A stretch of DNA of 64,000 nt, from NCBI GenBank assembly GCA_916048095.2, contig OU696570.1, positions 7,072,928 to 7,136,927 of the forward strand. Reading direction: 5' to 3'. This document shows positions 1 to 8,260 of this stretch, piece after piece (the first letter of the stretch is position 1; the number at the start of each line of letters is the position of its first letter). The stretch comes from Sacculina carcini. Lineage: Eukaryota; Arthropoda; Thecostraca; Sacculinidae. The notes beneath the pieces were generated by a model. The model was given only the letters and a program-made list of their open reading frames with translations. It did no database searches and had not been told where the DNA came from. The translations under genes were made by a program, and so were the position numbers.

Positions 1-590
1 TGCAAGTTCATATTGATCCATCACTGTGGCGATACCAAGCTGTGAAATTTCACGACAGATATTTCGTCATAACTCGTCTCGGCTTCGGGCTAAGTATTGG
101 TCCGAAGGTGATGACCCACATATTGAAATATTCGATCTCGAACAGTGAACAATTGCATGGTGCTGTGGATTGCTATATTGGTGACATTATTGTGAAAACT
201 GATCTTGTAGAAGCTTCTGAAGTTCGTCAGCATATCGGCAAATATGGATTAGTGACGAAAGAACCTGAAAAACTGGACGGAACGAGAACTAGGTTTGCGC
301 GTGAAAAAAGAAGCCGAATGCTTCAAATGGACTAGAGTTTCTACTCGTTGTGCTCTCAACTCGTTGTGCGGACAGTGGTTAGGACACTTCCCATGCGCTG
401 GATGGCTGAGGGTGATTTGTGGCTGGCTGCGGCGAGAATCCTGCAATGATCAGTCCAATGTAGATTGGGACGATATTGTTCCTCAACAATTTACGCAGGT
501 GGTGAAGCAAATAGCCAAAAAATTGAAGAAACATGACCCAGTATCAGGAGTTTGGAGTGTGAATGGTTACTCTGGTACTGTACTCACTAG
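1..590 (+). mobile_element. BEL/Pao LTR retrotransposon, pol fragment (fossil)
   Basis: The translated strand carries the BEL/Pao reverse-transcriptase signature: a TRLGFGLS block, then YIGDIIVK at the place of the family's YIDDILV catalytic box, then the downstream KYGLVTKEPE block. It is followed by the LCGQWLGHFPCAGWLRV block that in BEL/Pao pol lies after the RT (SLCGKLVGHYPVCGWLRV-like). Only this middle part of pol is present. The element runs off the left edge and ends near the 3' end of the antisense LINE that follows. No LTR is visible. It is a broken, old fragment. The family call rests on recalled BEL/Pao blocks, not on a search. Confidence 0.75.
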
Positions 591-1815
591 TTGTTGTGTA
601 CAGGAGATGAGCAAGGCTCAGACTGTCCTGTCTCCAAACCCACTATTGTCTAATCTACGCTTAAATTGTCCGATACTACTTGATTCCACTACATACTTTT
701 CAAGACTATTCCAAACGTCGATACACCTATTCGGGAAACTATATTTCTTTATATCCCTAACCACTCTGGTCTGCCTAAGGCATTTATTGTGTCCCCTTCG
801 ATCTCTCTCACTCCAAACTACCCAACCTTTTCTATCCAGTTTGTCTTTGCCAATGCTATGCTTAAAAACGTTTATTAAATCACCCCTTAATCTTCTCATC
901 GCTAATGTAGGTAACCCAACTCTCTCTAGCCTCTCCTCATAAGTTAATGTCCTCAATTTTGCTACTAACTTGGTTGCTACTCGTTGTACTTTCTCTATTC
1001 TTGCTATATGATTTTTCTTGTGCGGAGCCCATATTACTACAGCGTATTCCAATGGTGGCCTAATAATACTCATCATCAATTTCCTTATCATCTCTTCATC
1101 CAAGTGATTAAATGAAGCTCTAACATTATTAATTGTTCTGAAGGCCGCATTCACTCTTCTTGTAATATGCCTCTCCGGCGACAGTGTTTGATCAACTGTG
1201 ACACCCAAGTCTCGTTCAAGGTTGACCTTATGTAGACTGTGATCACCCAACGTATAACACATCGACGGTCGGCATTCACTTCTGCCAAATTTCATTACGT
1301 GACACTTGCTAGCATTAAAAGCCATGCCCCATTTGTCACTCCATTCAGAAAGTGTGTGCAAGTCCTCCTGCAATTCCTCACAGCTGGCTTGATCTGTGAC
1401 TCTTTTTAACATCTTCATGTCATCCGCAAACATGTTGACATAACTTCCTATTCCTTTCGTCATTTGATTGATATAAACCAGGAACATTATCGGCCCGAGC
1501 ACCGATCCCTGTGGAACACCGCTCAACACATCCCTCCATGCCGACTTCTCACCTTTCACAATCGTTCTCATCTTCCGTCCACTCAAGTAGTCTCGCATCC
1601 ATTCCAACAACTTTCCATGTATCCCTCCTTCATGCTCAATTTGAAACAATAACATGGTGTGAGGGACTCTGTCAAACGCCTTTTTCAGATCAAGGTATAC
1701 GCAATCTACCCATCCATCTCTCTTCTGAACCGTATCAATCACCCTCGAATAAAAACTCATCAAATTCGTGACGCACGACTTCCCGCTTCCGTGCTCTGCT
1801 GTGTTCGAACATGAC
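591..1815 (-). mobile_element. CR1-like LINE, 5'-truncated copy (family B2)
   Basis: This antisense non-LTR retrotransposon fragment contains only the RT domain from block 1 onward, the C-terminal domain and a short 3' end. It is 5'-truncated near 1815, just upstream of the SCVTNLMSFYSRV block, as usual for target-primed insertions. Its protein resembles family B at 8.3-10.7 kb (same VPQGSVLGP, FADD and RRGHN blocks) but is clearly a different subfamily. It abuts the BEL/Pao fossil at its 3' side. No target-site duplication was recognised. Confidence 0.85.
618..1763 (-). CDS. LINE reverse transcriptase, C-terminal 381 residues (partial)
   Basis: The frame is open for 381 codons and ends at its own stop at 618. 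In order it shows the WVDCVYLDLKKAFDRVPH block (RT motif A, first catalytic Asp), SGVPQGSVLGP (motif B), FADDMKML (motif C, FADD instead of the commoner YADD), a KCHVMKFG block, the RPPLEYAVVIWAPH thumb block, and the C-terminal RRGHNKCLRQTR and CIDVWNSL blocks. It is the second half of a CR1-type ORF2. The endonuclease and N-terminal RT are missing through 5' truncation, so the apparent start codon is not a true start. There is no internal stop, so this copy is fairly young. Confidence 0.85.
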   Translation of the reverse strand: MMSFYSRVIDTVQKRDGWVDCVYLDLKKAFDRVPHTMLLFQIEHEGGIHGKLLEWMRDYLSGRKMRTIVKGEKSAWRDVLSGVPQGSVLGPIMFLVYINQMTKGIGSYVNMFADDMKMLKRVTDQASCEELQEDLHTLSEWSDKWGMAFNASKCHVMKFGRSECRPSMCYTLGDHSLHKVNLERDLGVTVDQTLSPERHITRRVNAAFRTINNVRASFNHLDEEMIRKLMMSIIRPPLEYAVVIWAPHKKNHIARIEKVQRVATKLVAKLRTLTYEERLERVGLPTLAMRRLRGDLINVFKHSIGKDKLDRKGWVVWSERDRRGHNKCLRQTRVVRDIKKYSFPNRCIDVWNSLEKYVVESSSIGQFKRRLDNSGFGDRTV

Positions 1816-2153
1816 TCCGTTCAGTTATGATATATATTGTGCTTCTGTACTCTTATTTGCACTGGTCAGTTTTCACTTATGCAAGATCTTCCGCAGATTC
1901 GTACAAATTATTTTATTATTAGCATTCTTCAGCCAACATTGGGACCTTCTTGTCGAACAGGAGCATGTAGAGCAACTGGAGTTGCATGTATCATTTCGCT
2001 CTTTGGGAGGTGCAGGTGCATTTTTTCTTAAATGGACGACCCGGGTCAACTAATATGCGCACTTTGTCTGCGAGACCCGTTCTCTTGAGCAGTGGCTGAC
2101 ACTGTCACTTGTTTGCTTATCCCAAATATGGCAACCTTACATTATTGTACATT
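1816..2153. other. Unidentified intergenic sequence
   Basis: I recognise no coding domain, RNA gene or repeat in this stretch between a truncated LINE and a SINE. The small frames present have no family features. It may be flanking genomic DNA or decayed element sequence. Confidence 0.4.
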
Positions 2154-2480
2154 GTGGACTCCGTGGTGCAGTTGTTAGCACACCCGCCTCACAAGCGGGA
2201 GGTCCGTGGTTCGAAACCCGGCGGAGCAGAATTTCATTGGGCGAATTCTACAATCCCACAGCCCCTGTCCACCCAGCAGAAAATGATGGTACCAGATATC
2301 AGTCATGCGTTGTGCCATGCATTCTGGGGAGGTGGCCCTCTCTAATACGTCTTACGTCCTTGTGGCGCCATTGCGTGGAGAGGGTCGGTTCTGCGGTGGC
2401 AGCGAGCTGCATGGGTCACACCTGTGTGTTCATAAGCTTCGGCTTCTTCCCGTGTAGCAGCTGCCACTTAGGCATTCAAC
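2154..2480 (+). mobile_element. tRNA-Val-derived SINE, copy 1
   Basis: The first ~75 bases fold like a tRNA: an A box at 2164-2180, a CCCGC/GCGGG anticodon stem enclosing the loop CTCACAA (anticodon CAC, valine), and a perfect B box GGTTCGAAACC at 2208-2218. CTCCG and CGGAG pair as an acceptor-like stem. These would be internal RNA polymerase III promoter elements. A ~250-base unrelated body follows (CATTCTGGGGAGGTGGCC and the GCGAGCTGCA block) and ends near TTAGGCATT. A second copy at 6401-6735 carries the same head and body, which shows a dispersed SINE rather than a tRNA gene. No poly(A) tail or clear TSD is visible. Confidence 0.85.
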
Positions 2481-2829
2481 CATTTAACATTTATATTTGC
2501 GCTTGTCTCCATATTCGTTTCCAGTATTGCCAACATTGCTTAGTGCCCTATATTTTGTTTTTATTATTATTTTCATAGGACACACATTCATTCTCAGGAT
2601 ATTCTCTACGGCTCTTAGGTATTTTTGTAGGTATAATTCATTGCTTGCTATTCTTGATGTCCTCACAAACTCGCCATATGCAACATAGCACTTTGCTGAC
2701 GTTGAGCCGTAGGATTGTCATGATGTGAACAATCCACTGCTTTCTATTTATACAAGCACCCATGTACTTTCTGTCGATTTGTGCTCCATATTTTTGTCCC
2801 CATACCGCTCTGTGTCTACACTTTATTAC
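2481..2829. other. Unidentified AT-rich stretch
   Basis: There are no recognisable domains. The stretch ends in what looks like the 3' UTR of an L2-like LINE, so part of it may be decayed LINE 3' UTR. Confidence 0.35.
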
Positions 2830-2910
2830 ACTGCTCCTGCTCGCGCCTTTGTCCTCGAAAGTGCGCTATATTAAATACATGTTATTGTTGTTTATTGTTG
2901 TTTATTGTAT
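2830..2910 (+). mobile_element. L2-like LINE 3' end fragment
   Basis: The sequence CGCGCCTTTG, then GTGCGCTATAT, then AAATACATG and a TTG-rich tail is the same 3' terminus seen on the L2-like copies near 3.07, 37.9, 42.9, 43.2 and 46.9 kb. Only the terminal part is recognised here. Confidence 0.6.
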
Positions 2911-3068
2911 GGAATGTGATATTTAATTTTCGACTATCATGGTTGATGAAACAGCCGAGATAAGACAAGCTGCCTTCTTTTGGCATTTCGGTGGTAAATC
3001 TGATGTGCGAGTTAATTGAATTTACAATCCGCATGATAGTGTATATACACGTTTTTGATACTTGTATT

Positions 3069-6000
3069 TGATAGTGCAATAACATATATTTATTAAAGCG
3101 CACGATAAAATGCAAAGGCGCGGAAAAACATGATAAAAGATAAAAGCTTGCGGAAAAAACAAACGTAAAACAGCACGTACAAGGAAAGACATACCGTGCA
3201 CAACATGAGAAAAACAAGAGCAATCAGAGGTAACAATATAAAAAACAACAGAGTGTACAAGAAACGCATTAATTGAGAAGAAGAAGCAAGAAAATGTTTG
3301 TGGAGAGCAGCTGAAAAGGAAGCAAAGGAACCAATTTGATGAAGCAGATGAGGTAGAGAGTTGTAGAGGCGAGGGGCAGAAAAGTAGAAGGACTTGGCCG
3401 ACCAGGTGGACTCGTTGATGGCGAGAGGACAGAAGAGTGGGACAGGGTATCGAGATGAGGGTCGTACTTGAGGTGACAGGAGTTCACGTAGGTAAGATGG
3501 GTAAGAGGGAGACTTAAGAATCTTGAAAACTAAACAGCAAATTTTTTAGCGAATTCTGAGTGGAAGTCTCAGAACCTAGCGGCATGAAAGATTAACGACA
3601 GATCGAAGTTGGCGAATCGTCTTGAGAGGCAAGTGAAGAAATAACGAATTACAGTAGTCCAGACGAGAGAAGATATAGGCGTTAACGAGAAGAATTGCAG
3701 ATGATTTATCGATGAGACCGGATAGGAAAAAAATTTCGTAGAACAAAGCGACAAGAGCCAGTGATGAGTGAAAAATTTTGGGTGGAAGAGAATGTGGGGT
3801 CAAGCACACACACCCACTACACCCAGGTTCCGAATGTGTGAGGCGAGTGATAAATTGAGAGTTGGAGGAGTAAGCCTGGGGGGATGAAAGACCATGAACA
3901 CAGTCTTGTCCGGGTTCAAAAAGAGCCGCCTTGGTGATGCCCAAGATGAGATGTGCGAGATTAGGTGAGGAACAAGAGGGGAGAAAGTATGTGAGATAGG
4001 GAAGTATATTTACACGTCATCCACATAAATATATAAATAATATATAAATAATAAATAGTAGAAGAGAGACCGCATGTGCGAGATCCCGACAAAGAATAGA
4101 GTGATCAACTAGGTCAAAAGCGGAGGAAAAATCAAGTGATATGAGGAGAACAGAGTTACCGAAAGCAAAATTAGAGAAAATATCATTTTGGAGACAGAGA
4201 AGGAGTGTTTCCGCGGAATGTTTGGTAACAAAGCCTGATTGGCACGGATCTAGAGCACCAGAAATGAGTGGAGTGAGGGAGGAGTTGATCACGGATGGCG
4301 GATTCGAGAAGTTTGGAAGCAAGTGTAAGGATAGAGATAGGGCGACAATTATGGGGAGCAGATGAGTCCCAACCCGGTTTTTTTGAGGATAGGGGTAATG
4401 ACAGCATGTTTAGACGCCGAAAATTCTCGTTGAATAAGGACGAATTAATTAGGTGTGTGAAGAATGGCGCAAGTAGAATCATGGTATCGGGGAGGGCAGA
4501 GTATATAATGGGGTCAGAAGGACAATTAGTGTGCTTGAGTTTGGATAGAAGACGAGCGATTTTGTACGGTGTAAGAAAAGAAAACGATGTGAGAGCATTA
4601 CCAGAGGAGGAAAAGGAGAAAAGTTGTGAGACTACTGGTATTTTGGAGTGTGGAGTTGAAATTTTCTGAGAGAAGAAGGACGCGAATTGATCAGCAGTGA
4701 TTTGTTAAGGCTCGCGGGTGTCACGGCCTGAGAGGGCTTTCAATGTGGACCAGCGAGAATGAGGGTGAGTTTTTAAGTTGTGTAATTTATATTGGAAAAA
4801 CGAGCATTTAGATGAAGCTACTTCAGTGAGAAACAGCTTACGAGTAGTAGAGAAGTAATTCCAGGAAAAAGAGTTGCGAAGGTGTCGCCAGGAGCGCTCA
4901 CGCGAGCTACACTCCGCTCGCAGGCTTTTCAATTTAGGAGACCACCAAGGAGGAGGAGGGTTCATAGAGCGCATATTTGTTGACACAGGGGAAAATTTGA
5001 TCATTTATACAAGAGAGAGTGTCAGTTAAAAATGTGTGAAGAGAGCACGGAGAGAGAAATTGATAATCGGAAGGAGATAAAAGGGAGTTAACGAGAAAGC
5101 TAAATTGGGAGGAGTCAAAGTTTTTGAAGTTTCTGGATAAGCGGTATTTTCTAGAGGGCGCCTTGGGCGCAGATGTGAGATTAACTTGAGTTGTGATAAG
5201 ACTGTGGTCCGATAGAAGAGAGTCAGGTGGATACGTAAAAATTTTAGGTGAGAAACGTTTTTCATAAGTTGGTGTGAAAATTACAAGGTGCAGTGTGTGG
5301 CCAGATAAGTGCGTAGGTTCATCATTGACTATATTGAGATCCCATGAACTCAGAAGGTGGATGAAGTCAGAGGCAAGATCATGAGAGGAGGGAGAGTCTA
5401 CCCATATGTTGAAGTTGTCAATAATCACAAAGTTGTCCGAGAAAAGCTCATTAAGTCGTGAAGCTAAGGCATCAAAATCCGATAAAAAATGAGGAACTGA
5501 GCGGTGATTATGGCGATAAATCAGAGCTATGCCCGATTTGGGAAGTGAAGGGAGAGACAATGAAAAACCAAGAAATTCAAAAGATATACAAGAGCACAAA
5601 AATCAGGAATCATAGATAGATTCACAGAAGAATAAATAATAACATCGAAACCACCACCATTAGCTTCAGAAGAACTGGCCGAGCGAGATTTATGAAGGAA
5701 TTTCATGTTGGAAGGCAATTGTGCATTAAAAATGGTTTCAGCACTCTCCAGTATCCAGGTTTCGGTCAAGAACAGAGCAGAAATGTCATGGAAAGAAAGG
5801 GCTTCCCTAAGAAATGTCACCTTATTACGGGCGGAACGAATATTGAAGAGGCCAAAATAAATATTTGAGGGATCTGAGAGACGATGATTATTTTGAGAAA
5901 TATTGCAAGAGGAATAAAATGAATTAGGCGAAAGTGGGCCTGAGATACTGGAGAGTGAGTGAGACGGTGGATTACCGCAGGAGGGAAGCGGCCCAACATG

Positions 6001-6150
6001 TCAGGATGAGAGTGAAGACAAACAGACCATGGTGCGCTGGCGCAGATAATTTCGAACCGCCACAAAAGACGGACACTCAGAGGAGAACGACGAGTGACTT
6101 GACGCGCGACCGTGTTTTTCGCAGTTCCCACACTGCACATATACTGCACT
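3069..6150 (-). mobile_element. L2-like LINE, long but decayed antisense copy
   Basis: Read on the minus strand, this copy runs from a CCHC-like zinc knuckle at the end of ORF1 (near 6.1 kb) through an AP endonuclease (5.8-5.0 kb), RT (4.5-4.0 kb) and C-terminal domain (3.9-3.3 kb) to the family 3' end near 3069. The order and blocks match the better preserved copy at 39.4-42.9 kb. Its coding strand is strongly C/T-rich, which is why long meaningless frames appear on the other strand. A Penelope-like fragment abuts its 5' side. Confidence 0.8.
3270..5820 (-). pseudogene. L2-like LINE ORF2 (endonuclease-RT), degraded
   Basis: The endonuclease shows LFLTETWILES, an IIDNFNIWVDSPSS block where active copies have GDFN (so the catalytic GD is changed), PTHLSGHTL, and LLSDHSLI with the SDH motif. 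The RT shows NCRPISILTLASKLLES, LDPCQSGF and SLDFSSAFDLVDHSI (motif A). The VPQGS block seems to be deleted, because the sequence jumps from RDLAHA to a YVDD-like motif near 4020. The KTIRQLRSVVNLSCR block of the C-terminal domain is at 3.6 kb. Frames switch at least five times. The product would be the enzyme for target-primed reverse transcription, but this copy cannot encode it. Confidence 0.75.
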
Positions 6151-6331
6151 GCACTGCACTGATAGTGTCTATTAGTTGGCGGTTCGTGTAATTCGCATAA
6201 ATAATGGTCAATTGCGGTGCCATAGAATTGCCCATTGAGTGTCCTTGTACCTGTTCATAATGCATCTCACCTTGAATAATTACATCGTTAGAAATGGCTA
6301 AATCGATGAGCACTACGGAATCGTCCACGTC

Positions 6332-6397
6332 TATTAAGGTAAATAATTATTTACCTTAATATAAGATAGGGATGAATTATAATTCATCCCTATCTTA
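6332..6397. repeat. Two abutting perfect palindromes (30 bp and 36 bp)
   Basis: Positions 6332-6361 form a perfect 30-bp palindrome centred on AATT, with arms reading TATTAAGGTAAATAA. Positions 6362-6397 form a perfect 36-bp palindrome with arms TAAGATAGGGATGAATTA. They touch with no spacer, lie inside the Penelope-like fragment, and end three bases before the SINE head at 6401. Confidence 0.9.
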
Positions 6398-6400
6398 GTT

Positions 6401-6735
6401 GTGGACCCGTGGTGTAGTGGTTAGCACACCCGCCTCACAAGCGGGAGGACCGTGGTCTGAATCCCGGCGGAGCAGAATTTCAATGGACGAGTTCTATAAT
6501 CCAGCAGCCCCTGTCCACCCATCAGTAAATGATGGTACCAGATGTCAGTCATGTGTTGTGTCATGCATTCTGGGGAGGTGGCCCTCTCTAATGCGTCTTA
6601 CGTCCATATGGCGCCATAGCGTTGAGAGGGTCGGTTCTGCAGTGGCAGCGAGCTGCACGGGGCACACCTGAGTGTTTATACGCTTCGGCCTATTCCGGTG
6701 TAGCAGCTGTCCCTTAGGCATTTCACCTTTTTATT
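6401..6735 (+). mobile_element. tRNA-Val-derived SINE, copy 2
   Basis: This copy has the same tRNA-like head as the one at 2154 (A box, CAC anticodon loop between CCCGC and GCGGG). Its B box has changed to GGTCTGAATCC, so its polymerase III promoter is probably weakened. The same body follows (CATTCTGGGGAGGTGGCC, GGCAGCGAGCTGCA). By eye it is about 85-90% like copy 1. It interrupts the Penelope-like RT fragment, so it inserted after that element. No clear TSD was found because the adjoining palindromes obscure the 5' flank. Confidence 0.85.
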
Positions 6736-7075
6736 TTAAGTAATGATTGACAAATCTTAGTACGACTTCTGGCAAGTCCACAGCGTTGTTGCTGAAGCTC
6801 CGTGGTATTGTCCCGTACAGTCTAACAATATCCAGGGAAGAATATCCTTTCTTTGATTCCAATCTTGTGGTATGTTTTGAAGCCATTTCAGGAATTTATC
6901 CGCGCTTCTGATGTGTGCAGGAACATTATCGAGAAGACTGCCTAATTCTTGGCCAGACTCTGCTGGTTTTGCTGCTGGACCGTCCAGTGCAGCAACTATA
7001 GGCATTTGAGTTGACCTGTCTTATGATATTTTGGCAGAACATACGTCGAATTTGGCATTGGAAACCTGTATTTCA

Positions 7076-7446
7076 TAATAATGGATATATGTATATGTAC
7101 CTTAAAACCTCTTATTATAGACTTTTGAAATGTGAACAGTACATAACGCAGCTATATAACGGTCACCACAAATGAGCAATATAGATAACTTGCAAGAGCT
7201 CCTAAACCCGCAGCCACAACGAACAACTAAGCGTTACACAAATCGAGCAGAAAAGTAACAAAATACCAGAGACTGTACATACAGGCACTGAACAAACGCG
7301 CAATACAACACTCGAATAAACATAGCATAGACGGTACAACGCAAACTTTGTTTTTGTTCTGCTTTTGTTTTTATTACACACAACCAACAGTATAAGTATC
7401 CCTATAACAGGTTGGTGCGCACACAGTTGTGAAGCAAAAATATAAG
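7076..7446. other. Unidentified sequence before a CA array
   Basis: There are no recognisable domains or structured RNAs. The stretch is AT-rich with a T-rich run near 7.35 kb. Confidence 0.35.
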
Positions 7447-7527
7447 GACATCACACACATGCACAGACATACAGGTACACACACACACAAGCACATACAC
7501 GCACATACACAATCACACACACACACA

Positions 7528-7605
<78 letters not shown>
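7447..7605. repeat. (CA)n microsatellite
   Basis: This is an almost uninterrupted dinucleotide array with a few T interruptions. It follows, on the LINE-sense (minus) strand, the truncated LINE segment at 7628-8163. Confidence 0.95.
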
Positions 7606-7606
<1 letters not shown>

Positions 7607-7627
7607 CAGCACTGTCGAAACTACACA

Positions 7628-8163
7628 CAAACACACATTCATGTGATGGCATTTCATATGATTGAATTCCATGTTCCAGTCTATACTCCATTGATGAATT
7701 TGGTCTAGGTCCTTTTGCAGCAGTTTGCAGTCTTCCTTGGATCTCACGTTCTTCATCAATTTTGCATCGTCAGCGAATAAACTCATATAATTCTCTACAC
7801 CTTCAAATATATCATTTATATAAATCAAAAACATAGTTGGGCCCAATACCGACCCCTGTGGCACACCGCTACTAACTTTTCCCCATGCTGATCTTACGCC
7901 TCTCACACTCGTGCACATCGTCCTGTCAGTCAGATAGTCCTCCATCCACTCGTGCAACCTTCCCTCAATACCTTCAACAAACTTCACTTTCCATAGCAAC
8001 CTAGTTCTTGGTACTTTGTCGAAGGCTTTTTTCATGTCTGGGTAGATACAATCCACCCATCCATCCCTTTCCTGCAGGTTGTCAGTGACTTTTGAGTAAA
8101 AGTCCAACAAGTTCGTTTGACACGACAGTTTTCTTCTGAAGCCATACTGTTTTTCAGACACAA
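7628..8163 (-). mobile_element. LINE family B, internal RT segment (second copy)
   Basis: This segment is almost identical to 8969-9495 of the neighbouring main copy. It encodes SEKQYGFRRKLSCQTNLLDFY (start), VDCIYPDMKKAFDKVPR (motif A), SGVPQGSVLGPTM and LFADDAKLM, and ends at the HMKCHHM block. It is bounded by a TG array on one side and a CA array on the other, so both its 5' part and its 3' end are missing. It keeps a lysine codon where the main copy has a stop (9042-9044), so it was not copied from the main copy in its present state. Confidence 0.85.
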
Positions 8164-8173
8164 GACTGACTGT

Positions 8174-8176
8174 TTG

Positions 8177-8216
<40 letters not shown>

Positions 8217-8260
8217 CGTGTGTGTGCGTGTGTGTGTGCGTGTGTGTGTGTGTGTGTGTG
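8174..8260. repeat. (TG)n microsatellite, tail of LINE family B
   Basis: On the minus strand this is an (AC)n run directly attached to the 3' end of the main family B copy (…CTCGGTGAGAAC then AC repeats). The independent plus-strand copy ending at 11267 has the same junction, so the array is the LINE's own 3' tail. Confidence 0.9.

Larger units (their letters stand above)
6171..7075 (-). mobile_element. Penelope-like element RT fragment, split by a SINE
   Basis: On the minus strand, 7075-6740 shows the Penelope-like blocks FPMPNSTYVLPKYHKTG and SLDIVRLYGTIPRS (motif A region of the PLE type, SFDVVSLYTNIP-like). Then 6331-6181 shows HYEQVQGHSMGNSMAPQL, equivalent to the family's YxQxxGxxMGSPLSP block. 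The two parts are in the correct order and are separated by a SINE (6401-6735) and a palindromic segment (6332-6397). No GIY-YIG endonuclease or terminal repeats are seen. It is a broken internal fragment. The call is from recalled motif patterns. Confidence 0.6.

Noticed and set aside
2154-2230. A functional tRNA-Val gene
   Set aside because: The cloverleaf is imperfect and is followed by a ~250-bp body that recurs with the same head at 6401. This makes it a SINE.
4141-6191. Plus-strand frames opposite the L2-like LINE (also 41405-41940 and 47834-48097)
   Set aside because: The L2-like coding strand is C/T-rich and lacks stop complements, which leaves purine-rich antisense frames open. The minus-strand protein has the real domains.
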